Below are positions 37,403 to 50,003 of a DNA stretch of 64,000 nucleotides, one piece after another (positions within the stretch are counted from its first letter, which is position 1; each line of letters begins with the position of its first letter). The DNA comes from Monocercomonoides exilis (lineage: Eukaryota > Preaxostyla > Oxymonadida > Polymastigidae): assembly GCA_001643675.2 (NCBI GenBank), contig LSRY02000040.1, positions 5,001 to 69,000 on the forward strand, written 5' to 3'. The position numbers were made by a program, and so were the translations under genes. The notes under the pieces were generated by a model, which was not told the origin of the DNA, made no database searches, and saw only the letters and a list, made by a program, of their open reading frames with translations.

Positions 37403-37698
37403 GTTTTTTGGAGATTATAATTGCATTATAATTAATTATAAATCAAATAAAACTGAAATAAACTTGTTCCAGACGTTTCCATATCTTCAGGTCTTGCCGA
37501 TTATGAATTCAAATTGTTAATAAATAACAACTATTTCAAAAACGAATTGGGTGATTTTTTTTTGAAATCATTAAAAAAGATCAAAAATTGGAAATTAAAA
37601 AATAATTGTGGTCCATTTTGATCATTGAACAAAATTTTTATTAATTTATCGTTTGGTTTTTTTATCATGATATTGGTTTGTTTCATTCATATATATTC

Positions 37699-37700
37699 AA

Positions 37701-37737
<37 letters not shown>

Positions 37738-37771
37738 GAAAAGAAAAGAAAAAAAGAAAAAGAAAGAAAAA
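37699..37771. repeat. Poly(A) and (AAAAG)n tract
   Basis: Eighteen A residues run into about eight AAAAG units and degenerate A/G sequence, roughly 300 bp beyond the right end of the Merlin element. Confidence 0.85.
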
Positions 37772-40700
37772 AAAACACACACCTTTATATATTAAGAGTG
37801 AAAAACAAATTATTGATCTAGTTTGATAAAAATAAACCAAAAATTAAAAAGTTTATTCAACAAACTCATCAGAAAGATAAAATAAAAGTTCTTTACCTGT
37901 AAAGTGAAGGTTATAAAAGAAAAAATATAGAAAGATGTGGTAAATATTTCTAAATTTTCGATAATCAAATTATTCTGTAAAAATAAATGAATTTTATATT
38001 TCTTCATTGGAAATGAAGTCACCAAGTTTTCGAAACAGCCATATAGCTCAACGGCTTCATCAAGCGTTAAACGAAATTGAAGATTATCAAATTACACTAT
38101 TAACAATATCTGACTTTATCTTAGCATCTCTTTCTCTTTTCCAGATCCATAGATCAAACAACTTCCTTCTATATCCTTCGCTCTTCTTCCTTCCCTTTCC
38201 ACTCTTCCTCATCCAAATCTTTTTTCGAATATGACTCTGATGTTGTAGGATTCTCCTTTCAGCACTTTTTCATAATTCTAATCACTGCGATCCTCGATAA
38301 CTCCAGCAGCTCCCGCAAATCTCCTCTTTAAACACGTTTTTCTTTTCACAAAGTTTTGCCTGTTCTGAGTGAACGAGAAAGTGGGTGAATGAGAAAGACG
38401 CAGAAGAGATATGTGTTTTGTGTTCGAGTCTCGTCTCGCTTCTGAGAAAGAGTCATTGTTCTCCTCATGAGAAGCACACTCAATAGAATAATTCTATTGT
38501 TGGGAACGAAAGAAAAGAAGCATTCAGTGATTAGGACGTTGACTTGTTTGTGTTTCTGGATGGATTCTTTGTAAATATGGCGTATGGAATATGTCCATTG
38601 CATAGAATAATTGTTTTGCGAATTGCAAAATGAGAAATGCGAGAGTGCGCACAAAGCAATTGGGCTTTAAAAGAAGGAACAGGACATAAAGTGGAAAAAA
38701 TTGTTTGTTCCGATTTATCGGTGTATTGGTGCTCTTGATGGTCAAAGATGAAGGAAGAAGTGGGAAGGATGTTGAGAAAGAAGAAGAGAAAGGAATGATT
38801 GGAGAGAGAATGGGAGTTGGAATGGTGATAATTGGACCCAGAATTGAGGGGACATTGTCAAAGAAGAGCAAAATAAGAAAAGCAATGAAGAAAGTGTTTG
38901 GTTAAGGAGGAAGTGTAAATTCAGTTAATTGCTTGAATATAGAGAATTTCAGCTTTCATCGGATCTTTTTCTGGATACAGTGCAAAAATTGTGAAGAATG
39001 TGTTTGCGAAGAGCGAAAATTGTGTGAATACTGTGAATGCAGATCGTTTTGCATTTGATTTAACAGAAAAAAGCTATTTCCCATTCAAATAAGACAAAAC
39101 GACGATTTCTTCAACGGCTGAAGAAGAAAAGACCGTTGATTTATGCAAACTCCTTCGCTCTACCACCACAATTCCTCTGTCTTTCAAGTATTCTTCTTTC
39201 TTCTCCCAAATCCATTCTCTCTTCTTCACTTTCACTCCAGAATCAAAACTTTGTTTCTTTGCGTCTTCTTAACAAGCGCTGTCTCAGCTTCTGCTCTATG
39301 TTTCGCTTCCTTTCCATATGCTTCATCTTCTTGGAGATAAAAGAATTAGTTGTTTTTCCCAGCTTTCATAAAGTTTCTGTATCTTTCTCTTCATACACAA
39401 CCATAACATCACCACAAACAGGTAAATAATCTCTCATCAAAAGCTCGGATTCCTTCCACTTTTCTGTATCTTTGCAAGCTCGTCCACTCGCCTAACTTCC
39501 ATTAACACTTTCGCCAGTTCTCTTCCTCTTCTTCCTTAAAAAATACTCACTTCTTTTCTTGCATCATCTGATTTTCTGTTTTTTCTTTTGTTTTCTATCA
39601 ATCTATCAGTCTTTGAGTTAATTGTGTTTCTCATCGCAAAATCTGTTTCAACGCGTTCGAAATTTGCAAATGCGGCTTCCTCTCCTCCTTCAAAATCTTT
39701 TCTCTTCTTTCTAATTTTTTTCAAACTCGTCCAATTCTTCTTTCGTTGACTGAGTTCTTTTCAAAAGTTCCTTCTCTTGCAGCTCAAGTGCCGAAATCAA
39801 CATTGAATTTGACACAACTCTCATTCAATATTTGAAAATGCAATTGCTTCCCCTCTTTAATCGTCTACTTCCTCTTTCTCTTGCTCATCATTTTCTTTCA
39901 TTTTGGCTTCACCCCCATTTCACTATCTCCTCATCATCGCTCTCATCTCTCCCTATGGCAACTGTATCTTTCACTAAACAAGCTACTCGCTTTGATGATC
40001 AAAACAGATATCCTTCCACTCTTCTTCCAAACCTTCCATCTTGTCTTTCATTTCCTTCGACTCTCATCATCAGCAATAATTCAATAGTGACACGCCTAGT
40101 TCTTCCCTCCCTTGTGGAGTTTGACATGTACTGAATACTTTATCATTTCGCTTCCCTTTCATCTGCTCTGGCCCATGTTCGTTCTCAAAGCAGTTTGGGC
40201 AGCACATCTCTTCTCCTCCTGAGTTGTAGACAAGTTCTGTTCGTTTGCTTGCAACGTTGGCACCGACAATCAGAGAGAATTCAGATTATGACATAAGTTG
40301 AGGGTTTGAAGAAGAAGAAGAGGAGAGTACAGAAGGTGAAAAAAATGGAGAAGAATAAAAGGAATGGAATGAAAGAGAATGTTCAAATTGCTGAGGAATT
40401 GAATATCCGCTCTTTCAAATACAATTCTGAAAGCAGAAAGCTGTATTTGAGATTGAGAATGGGGTTTGGTGACTACGATAGGGCTGCTCAACTATACTCG
40501 ATGGATTGTATTGAGCTGCGTCTGTGCTGTCCTGCCTCCTTTTTGAGCCAGGAGCTGCATGTGTACTTATGGCTGTGAGCGTCACGAATGATTGCAAGAT
40601 CGGTGCTGCTAAGCATTGATGATGAGGCAATCTATGGAGTCGGCTGCGAAGGTGAGTGCAGGAAAGAATGGAGTCGAGACATAGTGCTTTAACGACCTTG

Positions 40701-40892
40701 TGCGTGAGGAGAAGCTCAACATGAACACCATTTAATCTTCTTTTTTTTAAGCTCCTTCGTTGCATTCACCAATTCTTCATCTTCCTCTTTCGCTTGACCC
40801 AATAAAGACTTCAATTGAGAGATCTGTCAGCAGTATTTCCCTCATTCAGCAGCTTCACGCAAACTTTAAAGCGGAAATGAGGGACGGAATAA

Positions 40893-41030
40893 CTTCTCCT
40901 TCTCATTCTCCTTCTCCTTCTCCTTCTCCTTCTCCTTCTCCTTCTCCTTCTCCTTCTCCTTCTCCTTCTCCTTCTCCTTCTCCTTCTCCTTCTCCTTCTC
41001 CTTCTCCTTCTCCTTCTCCTTCTCCTTCCC
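40893..41030. repeat. (TTCTCC)n hexanucleotide repeat
   Basis: More than twenty TTCTCC units. The Ser-Pro, Lys-Glu and poly-Arg frames across it are products of the repeat. Confidence 0.9.
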
Positions 41031-41246
41031 CTTTGCCTTTGCCTTCCCATTCCCATTCTTTTTTTTTCCTGTTGCTGCCTTTGCATGTCTTGTATCGAAA
41101 GCGTTAATTTGCGATGTGCAAAACTCACCATTCTCATTCGTCCTCTTCTTTGTCTTTGGATCTTCATGCTGTTTCCCTTTCCTCTGCTCCGCGCTCAATT
41201 TGCTTCTGAAATCAACCTTCGTTGCATCTTCCAATTTAATGCACTC

Positions 41247-41248
41247 TC

Positions 41249-41283
<35 letters not shown>
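41247..41283. repeat. (CT)n dinucleotide repeat
   Basis: About 18 CT units, 220 bp beyond the TTCTCC block. Confidence 0.85.
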
Positions 41284-41287
<4 letters not shown>

Positions 41288-42981
41288 TCCTTGGCAGTAT
41301 CACAAAGCGAGAGTATGAGTGCGATATTGCTGTCAGCTCCTTCCCTCCCACTACCATTTCTCTTTCTATTCCCATTCAGCTTATTCTGCACAGCCTGCGC
41401 ATGGATTTCGTTCGAAAAGCTGAAGCAGAGTTGGATGTACTGTAACGGAAAAGAAAAGCTGTTCAAATGCCCATCCAGCGAAGTCACGAAATGCATTGAC
41501 AGTGAGGATGATACTGTTGGGAGTAGGAAAATTGAATGAAATAATTTTTGGAAGGTGCAATCAAGCCGCTGATTGAACAGCTCACATGCATCTGAAGGTC
41601 GATGGTCCGTTCTGATACGAAGTTAAAGGAAATATAACAGAAGAAGAAGGTGAAGAAGAAGAAGAAGGCGAGAGGATTGAGAAATGTGAAATCAGTCGAA
41701 TGATATTTCCAAAGAAAAATATGAAAAGTTCCTATGATGTTGCTGACTGATGAAATATCATATTTAACAAGTTGATTATACAAGGAGATAATAATCCAAA
41801 TTGCAATATTTTTGACAGATACTTTCAAGCAATATAATAGAATTGCATTCCATCAAAGTCAATTGACTACCTTTTTGTAAGAGCCCTGTCTTTCCCTTTG
41901 CAAACTGAAAATGATGCTGTTTTGTCAGCTCCAAAAATACAAATGAATCAAATGCCTAATGATGATATCAGGAAAGAAGACAAAGACAAAGATAAAGAGG
42001 AAACATCAAAGAAGAAGAAGGAGAAGGAGAAGGAGACGAAGATGAAGGAAAAGAAAAAGAAACAGTTGAGAAATGTGAAATCAGTCGAAAGATATTTATG
42101 ATGTCGAGCATAATTTGTTTGAAGTCGTTTATTGGACCAAATATTTTATTCTGTGAGTTGATTTCATATATGGAAACACAATCGTAATCACAATATTTGT
42201 GGAAGTCGGACCGAAATTAATTGATGAATAATGACATCCTCAGTTCGTTGTCTGCATTTTTGCAATTGTGATGCCCTTCAGTTAGAAACAAAAAATGATA
42301 ATATTTCTCAATTTCTTTTCTTTTCCATTTCCATCTTCCATTCAGTTCACAAAATCATCAGAAAATGTCAATCCCCTCCTTTTTTTCATCTTTCGCAGTC
42401 TCTTCCATAAAGCATTCTTCTCCTCTCATTAAAAATACCCCTCTTCTATTTGAATATTTCTCAATTTTCCTCTTCAAACAAACTTTTGCCCTCTTTTCTT
42501 TCTCTTCAAAATCCATTTCTCCCATCAACAATATACACCTTCCTCACCATCCCCAACCACTTCTCTATATTTTTGCTACATTTTCTTCTATAAATCTCCA
42601 CCTGTTCCTTCCCCATCTTTTTGTCTCAGAATTTCTTTCATTCAAAAACCCCTCTCGAAATATTAACATTTCAAAAAACACTCAACCTTCACCCCCTGCT
42701 ACAAAAAATATGCTTCCATCTCTTCTCTGCCCCATATCCCTCATGTGCAGGGCGTTGAAAAGATAAACATCAAATACTTCTTTTGGTGGTTGAGAATATT
42801 ATTAAAGGAGATGATCATGACAAAAACAGAAAAAAACACCTCTGCACATCCATCACAATGTGTACGGGCTGAGAAAACCCTCCAGTGAGATGTACAATAT
42901 ATTTAGTGGAGATGCAATTCTTGTTGTAATTTAACCACTCAGAAGCTGAAATGAAGAGATTGAATTATTTTTTGAATGATG

Positions 42982-43441
42982 ATGGATGTGGAAATGAGGC
43001 TGCTTGGCAAAATACAGTCGAAGGGCAGTTTGGCCTTTATTTATTTTTCTATATATGAATATTTATCCGTTGACTGTTTTTGTGTTCCTTTCAGGGCAGG
43101 AGGTGGAAATGAATGAAAATGAACGAAATGTTTATATCTCGTTGTGCAGGGTGGCCATTGAGTTGGGAGAGCGAATTCATATGGAAAGTGCCCAGGATGA
43201 AGGGATTGGGAAAGAAATTTGGATGATATTTACAGACGAAAAACAAGGATATTTTTCAATGAGAAAGATGAAATTGAAGAAAATACATGAATTTCACATT
43301 TTTCAGAAAAGAGGGAAATCGATGCATTTGATGGAGAAACAGCTGATGGAAAGGATGATTTGCGAATCAGATGATGAAACACTTGAAAAAGGAAGGAATT
43401 ATGAAATTGGATTGTTAAAAACAATTACCAATTCAATATAA
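42982..43441 (+). CDS. Small spliced gene, unknown
   Basis: Exon 1 is 42982-43027 (ATG, 15 codons plus 1 base). The intron is 43028-43094 (GTTTGG...TTTCAG, 67 bp). Exon 2 is 43095-43441, ending TAA. The joined frame codes for 130 aa. The sequence is charged and probably helical (VYISLCRVAIELGERIHMES, IGKEIWMIFTDEKQGYFS), and Met and Glu are frequent. Donor type and intron length match introns of the helical-repeat genes in this window. No domain is recognised. Exon 1 is short and an upstream exon could exist. Confidence 0.45.
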
Positions 43442-44493
43442 AGCAGAAAATTGCTTATAAAAATGTTCTGAAGGTTTGCTGTCGTTATTTATTTTGAAGT
43501 GATTATTATTTTTTTCATTCAGGATGTTGAAAAAGTGAAGGATTATATGGCTTTGAAGAAGAAGAAGAAAAGTGGGGAAGGAAGAATAAAGACGGACAGA
43601 TGAAATGCGAGATATTTCGAAGATGCCTGGCGTTGGGCATTGGCAAAGAATTATTTTTGAGGAAAGATGATTTAAGAGAAAAAATGGAAGTGAAAGAAGA
43701 AAAGATGGAATGAAAAAGAGATTGACACGTGCTTTGTATTTTTTGTTGGAGAGAGAGAAAGAGATTGAGCTGAAAGTGAAAAGGATTCAGATGTTTCTCC
43801 TCTGCAGAAGAAAAATGAACATAAGACGGGAATTTCAATGAATTTCTCCGTTGATATTTATTGGATCTCATCTCTCATTTTTCAACAATAAATCGTCTTA
43901 TTCAATCCATTCGTCATCATGATCTTCTTCTTCTTAAAATACATCAACATTTCACGCATCGGCTTCTATATTATCATCATTCACTTCATCTGATTGGATT
44001 TCTTCACATTTGATATCTGCATCAGAGATAATGAATGAAATGAAGAAAAAGATGAACTTTTGTAGCTGAAGGAATTCATAAACTAAAATAAGAGTTAGAA
44101 GGTGAAAGAAGAGGAGAAAGAAGAGGAAAAAGAGAATGAAGAGCATGCTTTGAGAGGAGAATTGAAAAGGAAATGGAATTGAGAAAATAGAAGAGGTTTT
44201 TTAAATGAAAGGAAGAATATTTGGAAGTAGAGTGGATTAGAGTTGGAAGTGAATTTGAAAGGAGAAGAAAGAACTGTCAAAACAAAGAAATGTATTTGGA
44301 TGAGCAGTGGAAGATGTTCGAGAAGCGAAAAAAATTGAAAAGCAGAACAACAAAGAAGACAATACGATGAATTACAGAAGAAATCTAAAGTTATGAAAAA
44401 ATAATTAAAGAAGGAGTGAGAGGAGAGCCGATGATAAAGAAAGCAAAAATGAGAGAAAGCCAGCTGTTGAAAGTCTGATAATCTGCAGTTTTA
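43442..44493. other. GA-biased stretch, no gene
   Basis: Purine-biased DNA on the plus strand. Open frames on both strands follow the bias. Nothing else is visible. Confidence 0.45.
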
Positions 44494-45561
44494 TTAATCT
44501 GCATTCTTTTTGCTGGTTGTTGAGCCACAATTCTCAAATGGAGATTGGGTGATGCTGCTGCCATTGAAAAACACATCATTTCCTCTGCCATTTGCAGCTG
44601 TATTGCCATCGAAGAAACAGAATGTGATGAATTTTATTCCATTCATCCAAGTGAAGGTGTTTGTGCAGCACAGCGCAGCTCCTCCCCATGAAGATGACGA
44701 ACTTGTCAATTTGTTATTAATAAATTGGCAATCATTTATTAAAAACTGACTTGGATTATTGCTTGGTGGATTTTGAAAAGTGAGAGAGCCAGCAGAATCA
44801 CCATCAGAATTTGAAATGCACTTGCATTTGGTGAACAGGCATTGGCCGTTTGATGGAAAAGCACCAATATAAAAATACCAACCAGTTCCGCACCAATCTG
44901 TTATTGAACAATTTTCCACCATGTTATCAGAAAATGAATAAACGGAAGATGAATGTTGTCCATCTATACAAATTGCTCCTCCATGAGGAGCAGAACAGTT
45001 TGTAAAATTGGATTTTGAAATATTTTCATTTTGCAAACAGTAACTGTATAGTGCTCCACCACCAGTATCGCCTGTGATCGAACAATTGTTGAATGAACAG
45101 GAAGTGATTGTGAGATTGGCATTTGTGCAGTTCACTTTAAGTGCTCCACCATAATCATTTCCTCCAGTTGAATCATTCCATTCACACCATTCAAAGCGAT
45201 GGCTGTTCTCATCGAATGAAGTCAGTCTTCCAGGTGATTTTCTGTGAGTTTCATTTCCTTCATATACAACAGGAGCATTTGATGAAGAACGTGTTTGGTG
45301 GAGAAATGAAGTGTTGAAGGCAGAGAGAGAAGTGGATGGGCTGTTGAGGTTTGGGAGAATGGCACCATCGATGGGGTTGTGAGTGTGGATAAAGATGGAT
45401 GAGTGGATAGAGAGGGATGAGTGAAGTGAGAAGGAGGGGATTGTTTTTTTGTTGGTTGAAGTGAACCTGAAATTTGTTTTTACAAAAGCGAAAGTACTTT
45501 TTAACTGGAATCTAGTCTTAATTTGCATGAAATGTCTTTTGATTTTTCTAACTTTGTTCAT
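44494..45561 (-). CDS. Parallel beta-helix (right-handed) surface-type protein, probably truncated
   Basis: A 355-codon frame ends in TAA. From about residue 130 on it repeats the hallmark of beta-helix/Pmp-like proteins: Gly-Gly-Ala steps (YGGALKVNC, GGGALYSY, HGGAICIDG, WGGAALCC) alternating with CSFNNCS, FTNCSAPH and CQFINN-type rungs with many Asn and Cys and several N-glycosylation sites. Family members in gut protists are usually much longer and have a signal peptide and a membrane anchor. Here neither is seen, and the start is a basic, non-secretory stretch. A splice acceptor (AAATTTCAG) at about residue 32 may mean that the true first exon lies upstream. Likely a cell-surface role by family, but this copy may be a fragment. 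Confidence 0.6.
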   Translation of the reverse strand: MNKVRKIKRHFMQIKTRFQLKSTFAFVKTNFRFTSTNKKTIPSFSLHSSLSIHSSIFIHTHNPIDGAILPNLNSPSTSLSAFNTSFLHQTRSSSNAPVVYEGNETHRKSPGRLTSFDENSHRFEWCEWNDSTGGNDYGGALKVNCTNANLTITSCSFNNCSITGDTGGGALYSYCLQNENISKSNFTNCSAPHGGAICIDGQHSSSVYSFSDNMVENCSITDWCGTGWYFYIGAFPSNGQCLFTKCKCISNSDGDSAGSLTFQNPPSNNPSQFLINDCQFINNKLTSSSSSWGGAALCCTNTFTWMNGIKFITFCFFDGNTAANGRGNDVFFNGSSITQSPFENCGSTTSKKNAD

Positions 45562-46045
45562 TTTTATGACGGTTGTTGAAACGATAAGTTAGAAAAAGAA
45601 TTCTTTTTTAACAATTATAATCTGTAAATTATTATTTTTAAAATATATTAAAAAAGAGTGTTGAAAAAATTTTTCTTTTCTTTTTGTTTCTGAATGTTTT
45701 ATGTTTTGAAATAACTTCATTGCACTTTATTAAAAATAGATATCTTAATTAAAAAATGACCAGTCAGAGGAAAATACCAAAAAAATATGAAGTACCATTA
45801 TTTATGTATTTTTCACACTTTTTTGCATCCAAAGATTTTTTTGACAAGCCCTTTTGTGTACTGACCGTTGTTTGCTGAAAACGTAAGTCTTTTATTTGTT
45901 TTCCATTCCTATAACTGAAAACATTTGTTTTCTTGTTGTTGATGTCTCATATGATGTTTTTTTCTTTTTTCACCTTTTTGGTGGATATTATACAAAGAAA
46001 TGTCTTTCACAAAAATAGTTATTAGAACTTTGAAGATAATACGCA
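45562..46045. other. AT-rich intergenic DNA between divergent genes
   Basis: The stretch separates the minus-strand beta-helix gene from the plus-strand four-exon gene, so it should hold both promoters. No motif stands out. Confidence 0.4.
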
Positions 46046-47524
46046 ATGCCAAAACCGCGTAAAAAATATGATCAGCGTTTGAAAGAAGGAAGCCACGAGC
46101 GGGAAAGAGATTCAGGGATTTATTGGTGCATAAATTCGGGACAGCCTTTCAAAGAGATTTTTCCACTGAGCTTGAAGCTTCATTATCTGCGAGTGAAGCA
46201 AAACTTGAAAGTGGAGCCGAAGCTTGAGTTGACGAAGAAAGAAATTTCAGATGATATTTCCTGGCTTGTGACAAATGGCGGGGGCTTTAGCAGCAGAGAA
46301 GAAGGACTCCGAACTTGGAAGATTAGTGGGATATTCCCCACAGTTTTAGGGGGGTCGTCATCTGCCGGAGGAGGCAAAATGGAAAGTTTGTGAAATTAAT
46401 TATGAACTGATTGATTCGAACCAATTACAGATTATCTTGTCTTTCTTCCTCAGCTCATGCAAGTTATTGGAATCTGCGAGTCTGTTTCGATGACACTCAC
46501 GAATCATTTTTTGGAGAGCTATTCGGATTACAACATTCGTTTTCTGAGCCATCAATTGGAGTTATTGCATGTGTGATGAGAATTTTTTTAAAAAAAATGT
46601 TTTTAAGGACTTCTATTTTGACTATTATTTTGTGTTTGTGTGTGCGCTTGCTGTTTGTACTGTTGTGACCAGATGAATTTGAAAGCATGTGCTCCTTCGT
46701 TGTGTTCTGAATTGGAAGGACGCTTCAAACTATTTCTTGGGACTTATGATAATTACCCTGTGGATGGAGAAAACTTGGAGTGGTTTGCGTTTTTTCCTTT
46801 TTATTTTAACTGATATTTTTGTCAACTCGTTTGTTATTTCTGTTGCTATTTTCTGTATTTCTGCTGTGCTTGGCAAACAACATTCTTTTCACTTCAACAA
46901 CACAGGCTTCAATCATTTGTTGGGCGTGTTCTTTCTGGCTTCTTCAGCCTAGCAGGTGCTCGGCGTGCTGTATCATCAGCCTCTTTGCAACCGATCGGAT
47001 CAGAGGCTCCAGCAATCCCCATTGCAGAGCGAGAGAGGCGGTTTATTGAGTCGCTGGGGAAGCAGCAGGAAACACATACAGCCAACGATCCCCGCTTTCC
47101 AGCACAAATTCCTGCTGAGTTATCACTCTCTTATGCAGCATGCTCTCCTCCCTTACCATCTGCACAGCCTCGCTCTGATTGCATGGGCAGCTCATTGGCT
47201 GGGAAAGACAAGACAGACACTTCTCTTTCAGCAGCCAGAGATGGAATATCTGGCTCTATCCAGATCCCGCAGATTCCTCTGTCTTCAAACAGATCGTCCT
47301 GTTCCTCTTCCTCACCTTCTTCTAATTCTTCTTCTTCTCTTTCTCCATTTAATTCTTCTTCCTCCTCTTTTTCAAATTCTTCTTCTTCTTCTTCTTCTTC
47401 CTTCTCTCTTCTTCCTTTTTCTCCTTCAGCCCAAACTCTTCTTTCTCACTTCCTTCTCTTGTCTTCCAATTCACTTGGAATATCTTCAATGCTTCTTTCA
47501 ATTCGATGGATGAGTGGCAGATGA
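46046..47524 (+). CDS. Four-exon gene, unknown 402-aa protein
   Basis: Exons are 46046-46385, 46431-46570, 46673-46782 and 46906-47524. The introns are 45, 102 and 123 bp (donors GTTTGT, GTGTGA, GTTTGC; acceptors TTACAG, GACCAG, CACAG). Phases 1, 0 and 2 all match, and the total closes to 402 aa with TGA. The N-terminus is basic (MPKPRKKYDQR). The middle, across exons 2-4, reads as a compact helical domain (LPQLMQVIGICESVSMTL, ELEGRFKLFLGTYDNYP, SFVGRVLSGFFSLAGARR). The end is Ser-rich with a poly-Ser block. No family was recognised. The clean phase agreement of four exons is the main evidence that this is a live gene. Confidence 0.65.
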
Positions 47525-47529
47525 GGAAA

Positions 47530-47898
47530 CTACTGTTTGGCAGACACAGAAGAAGATGAAATGATTGAGAGAGAGAACATCGTCAGAGCAAACAGCTCAT
47601 CCACACGCACATTGCAGCTGGAGGTGAGAGATGGATGAGACAATGAATGAAGACTTTTGGGGTTGGATGAAGAAATCGAAAAGGCGGTTCCAAAAGAATT
47701 GGTCGATGATGCTGTTTTGACTTCTTCTTTCTCTTCTTCGTCTTCACCTTCGCACTCTAATGATAACGTTCCATTTTCCCAATCTTCAATGTTATCATCA
47801 TCTTCTTCTTCAACTCCTTCTTCTTCTTTTTTCTTTTTCTTCTTCTTCTTCTTTTTCTTTTTCTTCCGTTTTCTTTGCCTCCCCTTCTGTACAATCAT
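47530..47898 (-). other. Minus-strand frame with poly-Lys/Glu run, uncertain
   Basis: A 122-codon frame lies 5 bp from the end of the four-exon gene, tail to tail. It starts with a run of Lys from an AAG-rich repeat. It then has a non-repetitive end (DWENGTLSLECEGEDEEE, SSTNSFGTAFSISSSNPK). It may be the last exon of the gene at 48175-48932, or a remnant. I could not find splice sites that join them. Confidence 0.25.
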
Positions 47899-48174
47899 CT
47901 CCTCTTCGTAATGTGAAACTTACTCGCCCATTTCTACTCTGCCCAGCCTTCCCTGCCCCCTCCAACGTTCCCCTGCAACACCAGCTCATCCTTCTCCTTT
48001 TCCTACCCAATCGGCTGCTCGACCTTCTCTTCATAAGGCGCATTCATTTTCTTCTGCTCCTGTTTTTTTATCAACTCTTTCCTCATCAATTTTTACTTCC
48101 TTTCCAAACTTCTTGATAACACTTCGAACTCCTTTGACCTCTTCTCTCTCTTCTCTCTCTCCTCCTCCTTCTTC

Positions 48175-48932
48175 TCATTCTTCTTCTCCTCCTCCTACTC
48201 CTCCTCCCTCTTCGCATCTGTCAGCAGACTCAACTGACTGCAGCAGCATCTCCATTCTCTCAATATCTGCCTTGCCCATCAAGGTGCTGTTCAGCATCGA
48301 TGGAATGCCATTCAGCAATGCCCTGAGTGATTCAATGATTCGGATGGAAGGAAACAGCGCAGACGCCTTCAGAGGCAGATGCTGCCAGAAACACAGGCCA
48401 ACAAGCACGATGAGGGTGAGCGTCTCGGCAAGCGACTGGAGGATGTCCCCGATGGTGTTGAAGAGGACCTGTTGCAAGAATCAGTTTTTGAGTGAAATTT
48501 CAAAGAAGTTAACAAAAAATATCAAAAAGGTTGAAAAGAAAAAATAAAAAGAAAAACAGGAAAAGTTCAATCAAGAATTCATAATTAAAAAACAATACTC
48601 CTTTGCAAATGAGTTCATCTTGTCGTCTTCCTGATTGAAGCAGCTTGTCTTTTATCATTTCTTCCCAGCCATTTATTTTGAGAGAATGAAGGATAAATAA
48701 CATCTGTTCAACACCAAAAGAGAAAGAAAGAAGAAAAAGTTTATTGGAAATATAAAAACATGAAATTATAGTTGACTAAAAAGAATGAGTAATTTTTGAA
48801 TTTTTTTATAATTTCTTTCTTTCTTTCTTATTCAAATAAAAAATGCATAAATGTTACAAAAATTGGATAACACACCTTATTCTGATCAAACATTTCTATC
48901 GTAGCCTGTTCTGTCTTGTCAGACTCATTCAT
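48175..48932 (-). CDS. Three-exon gene, unknown; parent of the 26.6-kb copy
   Basis: Exon a is 48932-48876, exon b 48703-48599 and exon c 48468-48175. The introns are 172 bp (GTGTGT...AACAG) and 130 bp (GTATTG...AACAG). The phases are all 0, and the joined product is 151 aa. Exon b reads FILHSLKINGWEEMIKDKL. Exon c has a hydrophobic, possibly membrane segment (LTLIVLVGLCFW), then IRIIESLRALLNG and RMEMLLQSVESADRCEE, and ends in a Gly/Glu repeat with TGA. Beyond the stop, coding-like sequence continues in other frames to about 47.9 kb (for example KGVRSVIKKFGKEVKID), so the C-terminus may have been lost by a frameshift in the repeat. The function is unknown. Confidence 0.5.
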
Positions 48933-50003
48933 GCATCACACGTATTGTTTCTGCGTTTGTCTAGAAATCCACCCCGAAATCAGCGAAACAATGAAAATCA
49001 ACAAAACAACCAAAAATGATGATTTTCCAAAAAAAACGTAACAAGCGTCTTTACAGATAAATGCATTTAAAGCGGATTCACCATAAAACGAATAATATGC
49101 TCGAATGCACTCAAAATCCCGCATGTGCTTGGTTCTGCATATTGAATAAATCTTCTTTTGCCATCTCGAATTTTTTCATCTTCAAACGGCTTCAAAGCCT
49201 TTTGTAAAAAAGAATCTCTTTCAATGCTCTGTTAACAATGATGTTCATTGTTGTTTTGATGTTGCTCCATAATGCGTTTAGTTATCATTCACTTTATTAT
49301 CAAAAAACTGTGAATTGTTGAAAGCTTGAATCCCTCCCAATCTTCCTTCAGCCTGGATGGCCTACTCAAGTTACGAACAAATAACAAAATTATCCTGATA
49401 TCTCAAAACTTTTCTCAACACATAAAATTTGAAACATTCATTGAAACGAGCAAACACCTTGAAATAAAAGAAAAAATCATTTCGATGAAATAAAGCTTCC
49501 AGATGACTCTAAATGTGAGGGAAATAAGTGTAATATTTATGTATGAATTTTTATTTGCAATGACGATTAAATGCATAGTTTAATGTGCAAATTGTTGCTT
49601 TTTTGTCTCTTCTTCGAAAAGTTTTTTTCAAAGTCCTTTCGCTTCTTCTTCATTTGCTCAGAATGTTGAAATATATATATTTTTTTAATACTCAATTCCA
49701 GACATGTGAGATATTTTTCGATACGTTCAACAATTCATCGAAATTAAATCCAGATCCTTGGAATAAATTATTGTTGGCTCGATCAGATAAAAGCAAAAGA
49801 TTAACATTTCTATCTTCATTCAACCAATCCTTGCGGCTTCTTCGAATTTTCTTTTGGACTTCTTTTTATTAAGCAAAAATTTAACTGTTTGTGTTGCGAT
49901 CATTTTAAGACTGAAAGATAATCAACGATGTTTATATTTATCTTTTATTTTGTTTCTTATTAAACGTTGCCACTCTTTTTGTATATTTTTTATAACAAGC
50001 AGA
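48933..50003. other. Intergenic, one small membrane-like frame
   Basis: The minus-strand frame 49124-48936 has a hydrophobic helix (FLVVLLIFIVSLISGWI) and ends just before the first exon of the neighbouring gene. It might be an upstream exon, but I found no splice pair. The rest is AT-rich up to the conserved block upstream of paralogue 2. Confidence 0.35.
49917..49954 (+). promoter_or_regulatory. Conserved upstream block, paralogue 2
   Basis: GATAATCAACGATGTTTATA and the following TTTATCTTTTATTTTGTT recur almost unchanged (one base differs) upstream of paralogue 3, about 50-90 bp before each ATG. The wider upstream 190 bp is also similar. It may be promoter sequence or only part of the duplicated unit. 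Confidence 0.35.

Larger units (their letters stand above)
37403..42981. other. Low-complexity region, no convincing gene
   Basis: The long open frames here follow base composition (Glu/Lys on one strand, Ser/Leu/Phe on the other). Scraps with a more protein-like look are 38007-38110 (RLHQALNEIEDYQITLL) and 40306-40578, but neither has a start, splice sites or a partner. A 23-bp direct repeat (starting TTGAGAAATGTGAAATCAGT) occurs at about 41676 and 42065, each time behind a GAA/AAG-rich run, which indicates a local duplication. Confidence 0.4.

Noticed and set aside
40811-41375. Lys-Glu, Ser-Pro and poly-Arg frames over the TTCTCC repeat
   Set aside because: All three frames are open only because the hexanucleotide has no stop. 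No independent coding evidence.
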